The notes: generated from the letters alone by a model not told the origin. Shown: positions 25,761 through 33,718, counted from the first letter of the stretch. The stretch: 64,000 nt of DNA from CAWGJC01 sp965276665 (GCA_965276665.1 OZ255620.1:4464001-4528000), one strand, 5' to 3'. Program-made: numbers and translations.

Positions 25761-26143
25761 AGCACGCCCTCCCGCATCATCTTCGCCTGCCTCTGCGGCA
25801 GCCACACCACCTTGCCATCACCCAAAAGAACGGCGTCGTCCACGCGCTGGGCGTGATCGCGTTCCGCGCGGCGGCGTTCGCGCTCCTGGCGTGCGGCGAT
25901 GAGCTCCTGCTCCCGCGCGTCCTCGACGATTTCGTTGAGAGCGAAATCGGCCCCGATCGCGCGCCTCAATAGCTCACTGACCAAGGCTCTCTCGCGGGAA
26001 TCGCCTATCGCGCCCTGGTGATCCATCAAGTGTTTGGCGAAGTTCGCCAGGATCGACAAAGGCAAGTTCGACAAATACTGCTCATACGTCCCGGCAGTAG
26101 GTGCCCGTGGGATCGTCAGACCGTCGTCAATGAGATGGGTCAT
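25757..26143 (-). CDS. Phage protein of unknown function
   Basis: The 128-aa protein (MTHLIDDGLTIPRAPTAGTY onward) has a helical centre and a strongly charged segment rich in Arg and Glu. It lies directly upstream of the YqaJ nuclease gene with a 4-nt overlap and overlaps the gene before it as well. No family is recognised. Confidence 0.5.
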   Translation of the reverse strand: MTHLIDDGLTIPRAPTAGTYEQYLSNLPLSILANFAKHLMDHQGAIGDSRERALVSELLRRAIGADFALNEIVEDAREQELIAARQERERRRAERDHAQRVDDAVLLGDGKVVWLPQRQAKMMREGVL

Positions 26144-26322
26144 GCTACGCACTCCAGATCATCGGCGACTTGACGTTCGGCAATCTCAATCCTGCGCAAC
26201 AGGGCTGACGCCGCGTAGTCGCAACCAATGGAAATGATCGCCATATTCTCTGCTGGGTTTGCGGCCGCCAGGACACGCAGCAGCTCCGTCGCCAATCCAT
26301 GAGCGGTTTCGAGCGCGCTCAC
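26140..26322 (-). CDS. Small phage protein, function unknown
   Basis: The 60-aa helical protein (MSALETAHGLATELLRVLAA) overlaps both neighbours by 4 nt in the leftward early operon. No family is recognised. Confidence 0.5.
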   Translation of the reverse strand: MSALETAHGLATELLRVLAAANPAENMAIISIGCDYAASALLRRIEIAERQVADDLECVA

Positions 26323-26654
26323 GACGCCGCCTCCGCCACCTTCCCGCGCAGGATGAATTCGAAGATCGCCATCGCATGGGCGCGGATGCTCTCGACCGTG
26401 TCGTTGCCGTCATCGCGCATGATGGCGAAGGCTTCCTCGACCGCCGCGCGCCTGACTGTTTCTGTCTCGGGCTTCCCCTCTCTGACAAACTTGGCCGCCT
26501 CTGCCGCCGCCAGCATGATCAGGCGCTGCTCATTCTTGCCGAGCCCCCGCATGTGCTTCCGTGCCGCGCGATACGCCCACAGGCGGCGTTCCTCGGCGCT
26601 GCCGAAACTCAGTAGATCGACAGCGCCGGACGGCGCTTCCGCGAGGGCGCTCAT
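26319..26654 (-). CDS. Phage protein of unknown function
   Basis: The 111-aa, mainly helical protein (SFGSAEERRLWAYRAARKHM, later AFAIMRDDGNDTVESIRAHA) overlaps adjacent genes by 4 nt on both sides. No catalytic motif is seen. Confidence 0.5.
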   Translation of the reverse strand: MSALAEAPSGAVDLLSFGSAEERRLWAYRAARKHMRGLGKNEQRLIMLAAAEAAKFVREGKPETETVRRAAVEEAFAIMRDDGNDTVESIRAHAMAIFEFILRGKVAEAAS

Positions 26655-26854
26655 GGCGCCCCTCCTTGCTGCGCCAACATGACCGGCCGCAACGCCGCGA
26701 CGATCTCCGCCGCATTGTCGATCAGGTCCGACACCGAAGGCTTCCGATCGCTCGGGTTGAAGATGTCCTCCAACGCAATCCGCGCCTCGTTGCGCGCCGC
26801 CGCGATCGCGGTGTCGAATTCCTCACCATCGCTGGTGGTGTATCGGGCGTTCAT
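26651..26854 (-). CDS. Small phage protein, function unknown
   Basis: The 67-aa protein (MNARYTTSDGEEFDTAIAAA) starts at the ATG at 26854, overlapping the preceding stop by 1 nt; a GTG one codon earlier is possible. It is the second gene of the leftward operon. No family is recognised. Confidence 0.5.
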   Translation of the reverse strand: MNARYTTSDGEEFDTAIAAARNEARIALEDIFNPSDRKPSVSDLIDNAAEIVAALRPVMLAQQGGAP

Positions 26855-27111
26855 CACGCCGCCTCCCGCACCGAAGCGCGCATCGCCTCGCTCCGCCGCA
26901 GCGCCTCACGCCACTTGCGGCTGGCGACCAGGTGCGCCTTCTCGGCCCGCAGCACCCGCTTCCAGGCCCACGCATTGCCTGGCTCATACTCCGCCCGCGC
27001 CGCGTCCACCTCGCGCTGGCGGCCCCGCAGGATCACGCCGGCGAGGTGCAGCTCATAGGCCGCGGCTTCCTGGGGATCGGTCGGGAGATCGGCGAAGTCG
27101 TAAAGGGGCAT
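26854..27111 (-). CDS. First gene of the leftward early operon, function unknown
   Basis: The 85-aa helical, charged protein (MPLYDFADLPTDPQEAAAYE) starts at 27111, preceded by GGAGG at 5 nt. The region upstream holds two copies of the repressor operator, so this is the promoter-proximal gene of a unit that runs through recombination genes to the integrase. No family is recognised. Confidence 0.55.
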   Translation of the reverse strand: MPLYDFADLPTDPQEAAAYELHLAGVILRGRQREVDAARAEYEPGNAWAWKRVLRAEKAHLVASRKWREALRRSEAMRASVREAA

Positions 27112-27140
27112 GAGGGCCTCCGGGTTGGTGGAGGCAGTAT

Positions 27141-27157
27141 GTGCAGAATACCTGCAC
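27141..27157. promoter_or_regulatory. Repressor operator OL1
   Basis: GTGCAG-AATAC-CTGCAC is a perfect 6-bp inverted repeat with a 5-bp spacer, 30 nt upstream of the first leftward gene. The same half-sites occur between repressor and cro at 33302. Confidence 0.75.
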
Positions 27158-27173
27158 CCACGCAAGAGAAAAA

Positions 27174-27188
27174 TGCAGGAAAACTGCA
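27174..27188. promoter_or_regulatory. Repressor operator OL2
   Basis: TGCAG-GAAAA-CTGCA has the same half-sites and spacing as OL1. The centres are 32 bp apart, about three helical turns, which would allow cooperative binding of repressor dimers on one face. Confidence 0.7.
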
Positions 27189-27297
27189 CCGCAGCTAAGG
27201 TAGCTAATGCGACGCCCTCGCTCAGCGTGCAGACCTTGGCTACCGTTCCGCCCGCGAACGGGGGTGGAGCGGCAAAGGCGATGAGTGGAGCGGCGGC

Positions 27298-27903
27298 ATG
27301 AGGGGATCTCTAACCAGCATAGCGATCGTAATCACGATCGGCTCTCTCTTCGGCCCCGCTACAGCAGCGTCTCTACGAGTGTGCGTGAAGCAGATCGGGA
27401 AAACCGATCCAGACTACCGGGCCTTATTCTTCCATGGTCCGATCCACGTCCCAGCCGGCGCGGTCTTCGACCAGGGCGGCATTGCGTTCGGCCCAGCCTC
27501 GGACCCCTTGGATGAGGCACATACGATCATTGGTGGCGGTTGGACCGGAATTAGCAAGAAAGAAGCAGATCGCCGAGACCATGCTCTTTCCGAAGAGGCT
27601 TCTCACCTTGACGATGCGTCGCAAGCTGGATTGGTGACATTGACCCCAATGACGCTTACGCTAGCAAAGCCTTGTGTCATAGTTTCAGTTGCAGCAGCCG
27701 CATCTCAAAAGTGGAAATGGAATGTCGCGCCAGTGTTCGGCTCTGACCAAGTCTACTATCAGCTTTACGGGGTTATTTACGCGGGAGAGCTCGATACGAA
27801 ATTCCCAAACAATGACGATCCCTTGGACTGGGCCGGCTCAACCGGCGCACTCAACGGCGTCTTAACGGGCACAGCGGACAGGGTGATAGACGTGCCGGAG
27901 TAG
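27298..27903 (+). CDS. Exported protein of unknown function (accessory region)
   Basis: The 201-aa product has a signal peptide (SIAIVITIGSLFGPATA) and a mature domain without a recognised family (WKWNVAPVFGSDQVYYQLYG). It diverges from the leftward operon and lies between the two operator regions, where genes expressed in the lysogen usually sit. A lysogenic conversion role is inferred from location and export signal. Confidence 0.5.
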   Translation: MRGSLTSIAIVITIGSLFGPATAASLRVCVKQIGKTDPDYRALFFHGPIHVPAGAVFDQGGIAFGPASDPLDEAHTIIGGGWTGISKKEADRRDHALSEEASHLDDASQAGLVTLTPMTLTLAKPCVIVSVAAAASQKWKWNVAPVFGSDQVYYQLYGVIYAGELDTKFPNNDDPLDWAGSTGALNGVLTGTADRVIDVPE

Positions 27904-28124
27904 GTGGGCGTTACTAGAGGTGACCCTGAGGTCTTTTCCTACTTAGTTTCCCGCGTAGCCTTTCCTAGGTACTAATGGGTCTCCCAACACTTCCCTGAGG
28001 TCGGAAAGGCGGTTGGCGTCTTGGGCGGCCCTTGGGCACCTACGGATACCTGACCTGCCAACATCTTTTCCGAGGAAGAATTGGACGAAACGACAGTCAG
28101 TGCAAAATTTAGGGTATTATGTAG

Positions 28125-28152
28125 TTGACAAACACGGCTAGCATGATAGGAT
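28125..28152 (+). promoter_or_regulatory. Sigma70-like promoter of the IS1595 transposase gene
   Basis: TTGACA (28125-28130), a 16-bp spacer and TAGGAT (28147-28152) precede the transposase ATG at 28174, with AAGGAG in between. The -35 is a perfect consensus match. Confidence 0.55.
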
Positions 28153-28173
28153 TTCGGTTAAGGAGCCAAGCCG

Positions 28174-29094
28174 ATGTCCTTCCTGTCCGTCCCTTACTTC
28201 CACGACGAAGCCGCAGCCTACGCGGAGCTTGAGGCAACGCTGTGGCCGCATGGCCCCGTATGCCCGCGCTGCGGCGGGATGGATCGGATCACGGCCGTTA
28301 AGGGTGGCCGCATCGGTCTGTATCGCTGCGGCCCGTGCAAGCGCCAATTCACGGTCAAGGTCGGCACGGTTTTCGAGTCCAGCCATGTGCCGCTGAACCT
28401 GTGGCTGCAAGCGGTCTATCTGATGTGCAGCAGCAAGAAGGGCATTAGCAGTCACCAGCTCATGCGCATGCTCGACGTGCAATACAAGACGGCTTGGTTC
28501 ATGACGCATCGCATTCGCGAGGCGATGAAGGATGGCAGCCTGTCGCCGCTGGGTGGCGCTGGCGTGACGGTCGAAATCGACGAGACCTTCATCGGCACAA
28601 AATACAAGAAGCCGGAAGGTGCTCGCGGCTATGCGCACAAGAACGCGGTTATGACGCTCGTGCAGCGTGGCGGCTCTGCGCGCTCCTTCCATGTTGACGG
28701 CACGAAAGCGAGCGATCTGCTTCCGATCATCAAGGCGAACGTCGCGCCCGGCACGCACGTGATGACCGATGAGGCCGGTCAGTATGCGCATCTGAATAAG
28801 CACTTTGCGGCGCACGATTTCGTCCGCCACGGCGCCGAGGAATACGGTCGCGGCCCGATCCACACGAACACCGTGGAGGGGTTCTATTCCGTGTTCAAAC
28901 GCGGAATGAAGGGTGTGTATCAGCACTGCGCCGAGAAGCACCTGCACCGCTACATCGCGGAGTTCGATTTCCGGTATAATAACCGTTCCGCGTTCGGCGT
29001 GAACGACACTCAGCGCACGGCAAGCGCGCTGCGCCGTATCGTCGGCAAAAGGCTGACCTATCGAGGGCCTAATTCAGCCAAATCGGCGCAATAG
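28174..29094 (+). CDS. IS1595/ISXO2-type transposase
   Basis: The 306-aa product has an N-terminal zinc ribbon (CPRCGGMDRIT with CGPCKRQF) and a DDE catalytic domain of the ISXO2-like group: VTVEIDETFIGTKYKK, HVMTDEAGQYAHL and HTNTVEGFYSVFKRG, followed by YIAEFDFRYNNR. The length is complete. I could not find convincing terminal inverted repeats, so it may be a recent IS whose ends I missed or a domesticated copy. It sits in the accessory block between the two early promoters. Confidence 0.88.
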   Translation: MSFLSVPYFHDEAAAYAELEATLWPHGPVCPRCGGMDRITAVKGGRIGLYRCGPCKRQFTVKVGTVFESSHVPLNLWLQAVYLMCSSKKGISSHQLMRMLDVQYKTAWFMTHRIREAMKDGSLSPLGGAGVTVEIDETFIGTKYKKPEGARGYAHKNAVMTLVQRGGSARSFHVDGTKASDLLPIIKANVAPGTHVMTDEAGQYAHLNKHFAAHDFVRHGAEEYGRGPIHTNTVEGFYSVFKRGMKGVYQHCAEKHLHRYIAEFDFRYNNRSAFGVNDTQRTASALRRIVGKRLTYRGPNSAKSAQ

Positions 29095-29103
29095 ATCATC
29101 CAA

Positions 29104-29598
29104 GTGAACGACGATCAGGAAGGCTCTCTTCCTGACGCGTTCGTGGACATCGTCAACGCATATCTGGCGGCGCCCAAGGTCTGTTCCGTTCGGATGGGGT
29201 GGCGCGAGAATCGGCAGCACGCAGACTACGCGCGGGCACAGATGAGAATCTTTTGCCCCGCCATGCCGCGTGCGCGCGGGCGTGTCGTACTAATCTCGCA
29301 CAAATACTACTTCCCGCGGAAGTACAGCTTCACCTTACTATTACGAACAACGCGCATCGCTAGCTTAGATGTTGGGCCTCGAAGGAGCCACAAGAATCCT
29401 TTAAGCCGCGCGTCTATTCAAAGCACACACTGGTCCTTCTACCCATGCGATACTGTTCTTCCGGATCAAAGAGAGCAAATGCATGCGTTGTGGCTTGTGG
29501 AATTCTTCGAAAGGTGTAACATAGACTTCCGCTCACGGTACGAGCGGCCTGTGCATGACGTGGAGCAACCAGAGTTGCCGCTATGGCCCGGATCGTAA
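29104..29598 (+). CDS. Unknown protein, partner of the DUF1828-type protein
   Basis: The 164-aa product starts at GTG (NDDQEGSLPDAFVDIVNAYL) and contains a beta-rich middle (RGRVVLISHKYYFPRKYSFT) and an Asp/His-containing end. It overlaps the next gene by 16 nt, so the two form a unit. It may belong to the DUF6978-type proteins that accompany DUF1828 proteins, but I am not sure. No catalytic motif is certain. Confidence 0.5.
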   Translation: MNDDQEGSLPDAFVDIVNAYLAAPKVCSVRMGWRENRQHADYARAQMRIFCPAMPRARGRVVLISHKYYFPRKYSFTLLLRTTRIASLDVGPRRSHKNPLSRASIQSTHWSFYPCDTVLPDQREQMHALWLVEFFERCNIDFRSRYERPVHDVEQPELPLWPGS

Positions 29599-30341
29599 CG
29601 CCCCAGGATGTCGAGCACGCCGCGCGCTCGCTTGTTGAGGCGCGGGCGAGCAGTATGGGCATAGAGGTGACTACACCGATCTTGCACGCAAACGGCGACT
29701 TCGTTGAGGTGATCGTTGTTCCCGGCGTTGATGGGTTTGCTGTGCATGACGCAGGGCTCGGTAGCATGCGTCTGTCCGCAGAAGGCATGAGGACGGGTGG
29801 CGATGCCGCAATTCGGATGAGACTTGCGGCAGAGCGGTATGATTGCTTAGTTGAGGGAGGGCGGATCGTTAGGCGTTGCTCCGATGAGGCGGAACTCGCA
29901 GTTTCGATCGCGCTTGTGGCTAATGCGACCAGAACTGTCGGAGACTTTGCGGCCGAGGTTCGGCGCCAGAACGACAGCCAGTTTAGATTCGTACTGACGG
30001 AGCGCATTCGTGAGATCGCCGGGCCGCGCCTGAGAGAGAACGAGGCCTTCAAGGGCCAAAGCGGGCGCATTTATCGCGTTCCAAATGTCATCCTAGACAA
30101 ACAGCTCTCCCTGCCCCTGGTCTTTGCTGTGCCGGTGGCTTCTCGCAGTTCTGTTCCGTTCCAATTCCGAGAATTGTTTGATCTCAAGGCAGCGTTCCCC
30201 CTTATCAGGAACGATAGCGTTTACAATGATGCTGGGGATTTTCGTCCTGATGAGGACGGGTGGATTCTCGGCCAGGTCGGTGAAGTCACTCCGTTTTCGG
30301 ACCTCCCAAAAAGGCTCCCCGAGTTGTTGGAGACGGCATGA
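29583..30341 (+). CDS. DUF1828-type protein
   Basis: The 252-aa protein has an N-terminal segment of the DUF1828 type (VPGVDGFAVHDAGLGSMRLS, a beta hairpin followed by a helix), which occurs in phages and mobile islands, and a C-terminal alpha/beta part of unknown function. It overlaps its neighbours on both sides (16 nt and 4 nt). Together with the preceding gene it may form a two-protein anti-phage or toxin-antitoxin-like unit carried by the prophage; this is inferred from location in the lysogenic block. Confidence 0.6.
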   Translation: MARIVTPQDVEHAARSLVEARASSMGIEVTTPILHANGDFVEVIVVPGVDGFAVHDAGLGSMRLSAEGMRTGGDAAIRMRLAAERYDCLVEGGRIVRRCSDEAELAVSIALVANATRTVGDFAAEVRRQNDSQFRFVLTERIREIAGPRLRENEAFKGQSGRIYRVPNVILDKQLSLPLVFAVPVASRSSVPFQFRELFDLKAAFPLIRNDSVYNDAGDFRPDEDGWILGQVGEVTPFSDLPKRLPELLETA

Positions 30342-30505
30342 CGGATTCGAAGAAGTCGCAACGCGACCGCTTCATCGAAACCGCGCGCCAACTTGGTGCG
30401 GACGAGAACGAAGCCGCGTTCAAGGAGAAGCTGGCGGTGATCGCGCGGCAGAAGCCGAAGGACGCGCCGAAACCGCAGAAACCGCAGGACAAGCGTGGTG
30501 GTTAA
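30338..30505 (+). CDS. Small charged phage/cassette protein
   Basis: The 55-aa protein MTDSKKSQRDRFIETARQLG continues with ADENEAAFKEKL and a KPK/PQK-rich tail. Small proteins of the form R(E/Q)LGxDExEAAFxEKL are common in alphaproteobacterial genomes and phages, but their function is unknown. The ATGA overlap with the DUF1828 gene shows cotranscription. Confidence 0.6.
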   Translation: MTDSKKSQRDRFIETARQLGADENEAAFKEKLAVIARQKPKDAPKPQKPQDKRGG

Positions 30506-30698
30506 GGTCTGGAAAACCGGACAGGGAGACGATTTCACCTGTCCTCATTGTGGAGCGATCTATTCGGTCCACATCACGCGTCTTCCCGTCCGAGAGCGTG
30601 AAACCGAGACATGCGCTGTTTGCAAACGGGTCATGTACGAAGCCAATTCGACGGAGAGCAAGATATTCAGCCTCTCAAAGCGGCCAGACGCACTATAG
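30495..30698 (+). CDS. Small zinc-ribbon protein
   Basis: The 67-aa product contains CPHCGAIYSVH and CAVCKRVM, a two-knuckle zinc ribbon. The start is one of two tandem GTG codons (30495 or 30498), overlapping the preceding gene. Such proteins often follow the ~55-aa protein above in alphaproteobacteria. A nucleic-acid-binding role is inferred. Confidence 0.6.
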   Translation: MVVKVWKTGQGDDFTCPHCGAIYSVHITRLPVRERETETCAVCKRVMYEANSTESKIFSLSKRPDAL

Positions 30699-30752
30699 GA
30701 CTTCTTGCCTAGGCCGGCGCGTTGTGTTTGCGAAGTGCATAATCTCCAAAAT

Positions 30753-31019
30753 TTACACGGACTGGCCATGGCATCGGCCTTGCATCCCATGCACGCCGCC
30801 TACCGGTTGCTTGCCGATAGGGGCTAAGCTGATGTCCTGGCATACTTTGCTCGAAATGCAGGTGGAAGACGCACCTGTATCAAGTAGAGCTTGGTAGAAA
30901 ACCGGCTTCGCAGGCTTCTGTGGTGTAGCGTTACTCTCGATATCGTACCCGTATTGAAAGACCATTGTCTGAATGATGGGACCCACATTAGGGACGTAGC
31001 GGAACGCTAAGCACGGCAT
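30753..31019 (-). CDS. Retropepsin-like aspartic protease domain, probably C-terminally truncated
   Basis: The 88-aa product has the aspartic protease motif ALLDTGASSTCIS (DTGA) followed by the strand and PIGKQPVGGVHG flap-like region seen in bacterial retropepsin-like proteins of about 120-130 aa. It stops about 10 residues after that point (GMQGRCHGQSV), before the second half of the domain including the hydrophobic-hydrophobic-Gly motif. A frameshift or deletion is likely. It overlaps the 3' end of its upstream partner by 32 nt. Confidence 0.6.
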   Translation of the reverse strand: MPCLAFRYVPNVGPIIQTMVFQYGYDIESNATPQKPAKPVFYQALLDTGASSTCISSKVCQDISLAPIGKQPVGGVHGMQGRCHGQSV

Positions 31020-31254
31020 CTGTAAAATACCCCAAGCTTATCGCGACATCGCTCACATATTGTATAGAGAACAATCCGTCCTTGATAGCTAAGTCAGCGG
31101 CTTCCCGCGCGTCAACAGGACTCGAATAATATCCCAGAATCTTTTCATCCTTCATGAGAGCATATTTTCCTCTATGAGTTGCCAAGATTGATGGGAGCAG
31201 CAGCCGAAATGCCTGATAGTTGGCGTCCACTTCTTCCTGTGGGGTGCGCGTCAT
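30988..31254 (-). CDS. Small protein paired with the retropepsin-like gene (DUF5678-like)
   Basis: The 88-aa product contains GKYALMKDEKILGYYSSPVD followed by EAADLAIKDGLFSIQYVSD, the pattern of small proteins that are often encoded beside retropepsin-like proteases in bacteria. The start at 31254 follows GGAGA. Function is unknown; substrate or regulator of the neighbouring protease is a contextual guess. Confidence 0.55.
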   Translation of the reverse strand: MTRTPQEEVDANYQAFRLLLPSILATHRGKYALMKDEKILGYYSSPVDAREAADLAIKDGLFSIQYVSDVAISLGYFTDAVLSVPLRP

Positions 31255-31458
31255 AGGTGTATCTCCATGCTCACAACCTAGCACAAATCCAACTCTCATC
31301 GATGATCGAATCGCTTACCCGGCGCCGCTGTGTGGCTGCGGTTGCTGCGGGCGATCGAGGAGCTGCGGCGCGTGGTGGCGGAAGGCGAGGTTCACTGACG
31401 GCAACGGAGGATTCCCCCGGCAAATCGCGAGGTGCTATGATGCGAGAGGAGGGCTGCT

Positions 31459-32178
31459 TTGAACGCGAACCCCGCTCGGCTCGGCATCTACAGCGTTCCC
31501 GACGCAGCCCGCATCACCGGCGCGTCCCCGGTCCATATCCGAGGATGGCTGCGAGGCTACCCGCAGAGTCGCGGCAAGCCGGCCGCTCCGCCGATCCTGC
31601 GCCAGCAGCATGAGCCGATCGCAGGCGAGCTGGCGCTCGGCTTCCTCGATCTGCTGGAGGTGCGCTTCCTCGAACGGCTTGTGGAGGCATGCCGGCGGCA
31701 GGGTCGCACGCTGGCCTGGCGTGCCCTGCGCATCGCTGCCGAGACGGCCCGGACCAAGTTTGGCACCGAGCACCCCTTCGCTGCCAAGCGCCTGCACAGC
31801 GACGGCCGATTTGTGTTCCTTGAGGCGCAAAAGGCGACCGGCGATCTTGCCCTCTATGACCTAGTGGGGAACAACTTCGCTATTTACGATGTGCTGGTCG
31901 CCAGCTTCATCGCCAGCATCGAATACGAGGGCGACGTGCCGCGGCGCTGGCGGCCGGATGAAGGATTGCCGCGCATCGTAATCGACCCGCTGCGCGCGTT
32001 CGGGCAGCCGGTTGAGGAGAAGAGCGGCGCGCCGACCGGCACGCTGCTCGACGCTTGGCAGGCCGAGGGCGGGAACGCCGCCAAGATAGCCGCCTACTAC
32101 GGCACTGACGCGGACGGAGTGAATGAAGCGGTGCGTTACGCGCTCGGACTGGGGCGCATCGGCCGCCGAGCGGCGTGA
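31459..32178 (+). CDS. VapB45-like antitoxin (HTH plus DUF433-type)
   Basis: The 239-aa product has an N-terminal MerR-like helix-turn-helix (YSVPDAARITGASPVHIRGW), a long helical middle and a C-terminal HTH-like segment (GNAAKIAAYYGTDADGVNEA). It starts at TTG preceded by AGGAGGG. The length and the PIN-type partner resemble the VapBC45 arrangement. The antitoxin would bind the toxin and its own promoter. Confidence 0.65.
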   Translation: MNANPARLGIYSVPDAARITGASPVHIRGWLRGYPQSRGKPAAPPILRQQHEPIAGELALGFLDLLEVRFLERLVEACRRQGRTLAWRALRIAAETARTKFGTEHPFAAKRLHSDGRFVFLEAQKATGDLALYDLVGNNFAIYDVLVASFIASIEYEGDVPRRWRPDEGLPRIVIDPLRAFGQPVEEKSGAPTGTLLDAWQAEGGNAAKIAAYYGTDADGVNEAVRYALGLGRIGRRAA

Positions 32179-32600
32179 GGATCGTCTTCGACGAGAACAC
32201 GCCGATTACCGTTGCCCATGCAATCCGGCTGCTGATCGAGCCCGAGAACATTGGGCGGCATGATCCGATCGAGGTGCGACATGCCCTTGATCTTTTCGAC
32301 AAGGGGTTGCCCGACACCACCCTGATCGAGCGGGTCGCGGACAACACGCATCTCAAAGCGGCGCTCATCACGACCGACAAATCCATGCGTACGCGGCAGC
32401 ACGAACGCGCCGCATACACAACCACCGGGTGCATCGGCATTGTGCTGCGGGGGCAGTGGAACCACGCTTCCCCCTGGGAACGGGCGATTGGCACTTTGCA
32501 TTGGTGGAGTATGTGGGTCGAGACGATTGAAGGGGCTCGGCCTGGCACCTTGTGGCAATGCCCTTGGTCGATGCGGCCAAAACGGATGACGCCGTTCTAA
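32175..32600 (+). CDS. VapC45-like PIN-domain toxin (DUF5615-type)
   Basis: The 141-aa product begins RIVFDENTPITVAHAIRLL with the acidic DEN motif of PIN/Mut7-C-like nucleases and has a second acidic site in LITTDKSM. It is expected to be an RNase neutralised by the upstream protein. The start is the GTG overlapping the antitoxin stop by 4 nt (GTGA). Alone among the toxin-antitoxin genes in this window, this pair has both partners. Confidence 0.7.
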   Translation: MRIVFDENTPITVAHAIRLLIEPENIGRHDPIEVRHALDLFDKGLPDTTLIERVADNTHLKAALITTDKSMRTRQHERAAYTTTGCIGIVLRGQWNHASPWERAIGTLHWWSMWVETIEGARPGTLWQCPWSMRPKRMTPF

Positions 32601-32821
32601 ACGAACAGAAATCCGGACTACCAACCAAGCGATTGAAGGCGTTAACCGCCGACTTGCTACCGCGAAGCAGCATTACGAGACGGCCATGTTCTCCCGAATT
32701 ATGTGATTTGCATGACCCCCCGCGCACGGCGCTTACTTTCCGCGTGTTCATGGTTTGATCATGGTGGGATGGGGAGGCGCACGGAATGACCACGAAAAAA
32801 GACGCATGAAAACCATACTGG

Positions 32822-33259
32822 TTACGTCAGCGCTGGCGTGGGCGGCTTGGACTTCTTGGCCGAAGGGCCTTTCGATTTTTCAGCCGGAACATCCTTTTTT
32901 GTTTTTGAAGAAGAGCGTCGGTTCGTTGGTTTGTCGGGCACCAGGACAGCCGCCCCCTGAGAAACCGCCTCGGATGCCTGCGCCGCCCCCCATAGGATAT
33001 CCGCCAACTCGCCGGAAATCCCAGAAACCTCGCCCCGATAAATCCAATCGGCCGTCACCCCAAATCGGTCACAAAACCTCTCGATGAAATAGGGCGCGGG
33101 ATAGTCGTCTCCTCGCATCCAATTTCCAAGCTTGGATTTCGATACACCGAATAGCTCCCCAGCTTCGGTGTAGTTCATGCCGAGCGCTTCGATCGCTACA
33201 CGAAGCCGCCAGCCGATGATGCGCTTATGTGGGGTCGCCGCCATGCAGGGAATCTGCAT
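32822..33259 (-). CDS. Phage repressor (CI-like HTH protein)
   Basis: The 145-aa product has an N-terminal helix-turn-helix (EAGELFGVSKSKLGNWMRGD with YPAPYFIERFCDRFGVTADW), the layout of Xre-family phage repressors, followed by an acidic helix and a Lys/Pro/Ser-rich tail (KSKGPSAKKSKPPTPALT). There is no peptidase domain, so induction is not by RecA-type autocleavage of this protein. The start at 33259 is preceded by GGAGG at 6 nt. Operator OR2 lies in codons 1-5, allowing autoregulation. The gene diverges from cro. Confidence 0.8.
   Translation of the reverse strand: MQIPCMAATPHKRIIGWRLRVAIEALGMNYTEAGELFGVSKSKLGNWMRGDDYPAPYFIERFCDRFGVTADWIYRGEVSGISGELADILWGAAQASEAVSQGAAVLVPDKPTNRRSSSKTKKDVPAEKSKGPSAKKSKPPTPALT
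33244..33258. promoter_or_regulatory. Repressor operator OR2
   Basis: TGCAG-GGAAT-CTGCA lies at the very start of the repressor coding sequence and matches the half-sites and spacing of the other operators. Binding here would block repressor transcription, giving negative autoregulation. Confidence 0.65.
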
Positions 33260-33301
33260 TTCCAGCCTCCGCATGGCGATACAGATTAAGGCTTGCACAC
33301 A

Positions 33302-33318
33302 GTGCAGATTATCTGCAC
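33302..33318. promoter_or_regulatory. Repressor operator OR1 in front of cro
   Basis: GTGCAG-ATTAT-CTGCAC is a perfect inverted repeat 9 nt upstream of the cro start, with half-sites identical to OL1 at 27141. A TTGCAC at 33293 could be a -35 element whose spacer the operator fills. Confidence 0.75.
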
Positions 33319-33327
33319 TATTGCGGT

Positions 33328-33546
33328 ATGGCATACGACGCACCCCTGGCGAAGGCTATCGAGCGTGCCGGCGGCCCTAGTGCTGTCGCGAAGCATCTTG
33401 GCATTGTTCCTTCGGCAGTTACTCAATGGACGCGGCTTCCGGCTCGTCACATTCCGCGCATTGAAGCGCTGACTGGAATTCCTGGCCGGGAGCTGCGGCC
33501 CGATCTTTACCCGGAGCCGGCGACGGCAGCGGAGATCGCCGCCTGA
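33328..33546 (+). CDS. YdaS/Cro-like regulator
   Basis: The 72-aa protein is a typical Cro/YdaS-like HTH (AIERAGGPSAVAKHLGIVPS then VTQWTRLPARHIPRIEALTG). It is the first gene rightward, with its start 9 nt after operator OR1 and no clear ribosome site, so the transcript may be nearly leaderless. It would repress the repressor gene and favour lytic development. Confidence 0.85.
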   Translation: MAYDAPLAKAIERAGGPSAVAKHLGIVPSAVTQWTRLPARHIPRIEALTGIPGRELRPDLYPEPATAAEIAA

Positions 33547-33614
33547 TGCCCGATTTCCTTGGCATCACGGCGCTTGAGATATGGGGCCGTCGCAAGTTTG
33601 CGGGTGTCGCCTGA
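33546..33614 (+). CDS. Possible 22-aa peptide after cro
   Basis: MPDFLGITALEIWGRRKFAG plus two residues follows cro with a 1-nt overlap (TGATG). It could be a translated leader, or the open frame may be chance; there is no other support. Confidence 0.25.
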   Translation: MPDFLGITALEIWGRRKFAGVA

Positions 33615-33718
33615 TGCGCGCGCCGCCCCCGCGCGCGCCGAAACGCAATGTTTCGATAGACGTCGACTCAGACGCGATCGACCCGATCGTTGACCAGATG
33701 ATCGGCAGAACCGTTCGG

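Noticed and set aside
28174..29094. Defined ends for an IS1595 element
   Set aside because: No convincing terminal inverted repeats or target duplication could be found by eye, so only the transposase gene is reported.
32755..33087. Plus-strand open frame opposite the repressor
   Set aside because: Pro/Lys/Ser-rich shadow of the repressor C-terminus.
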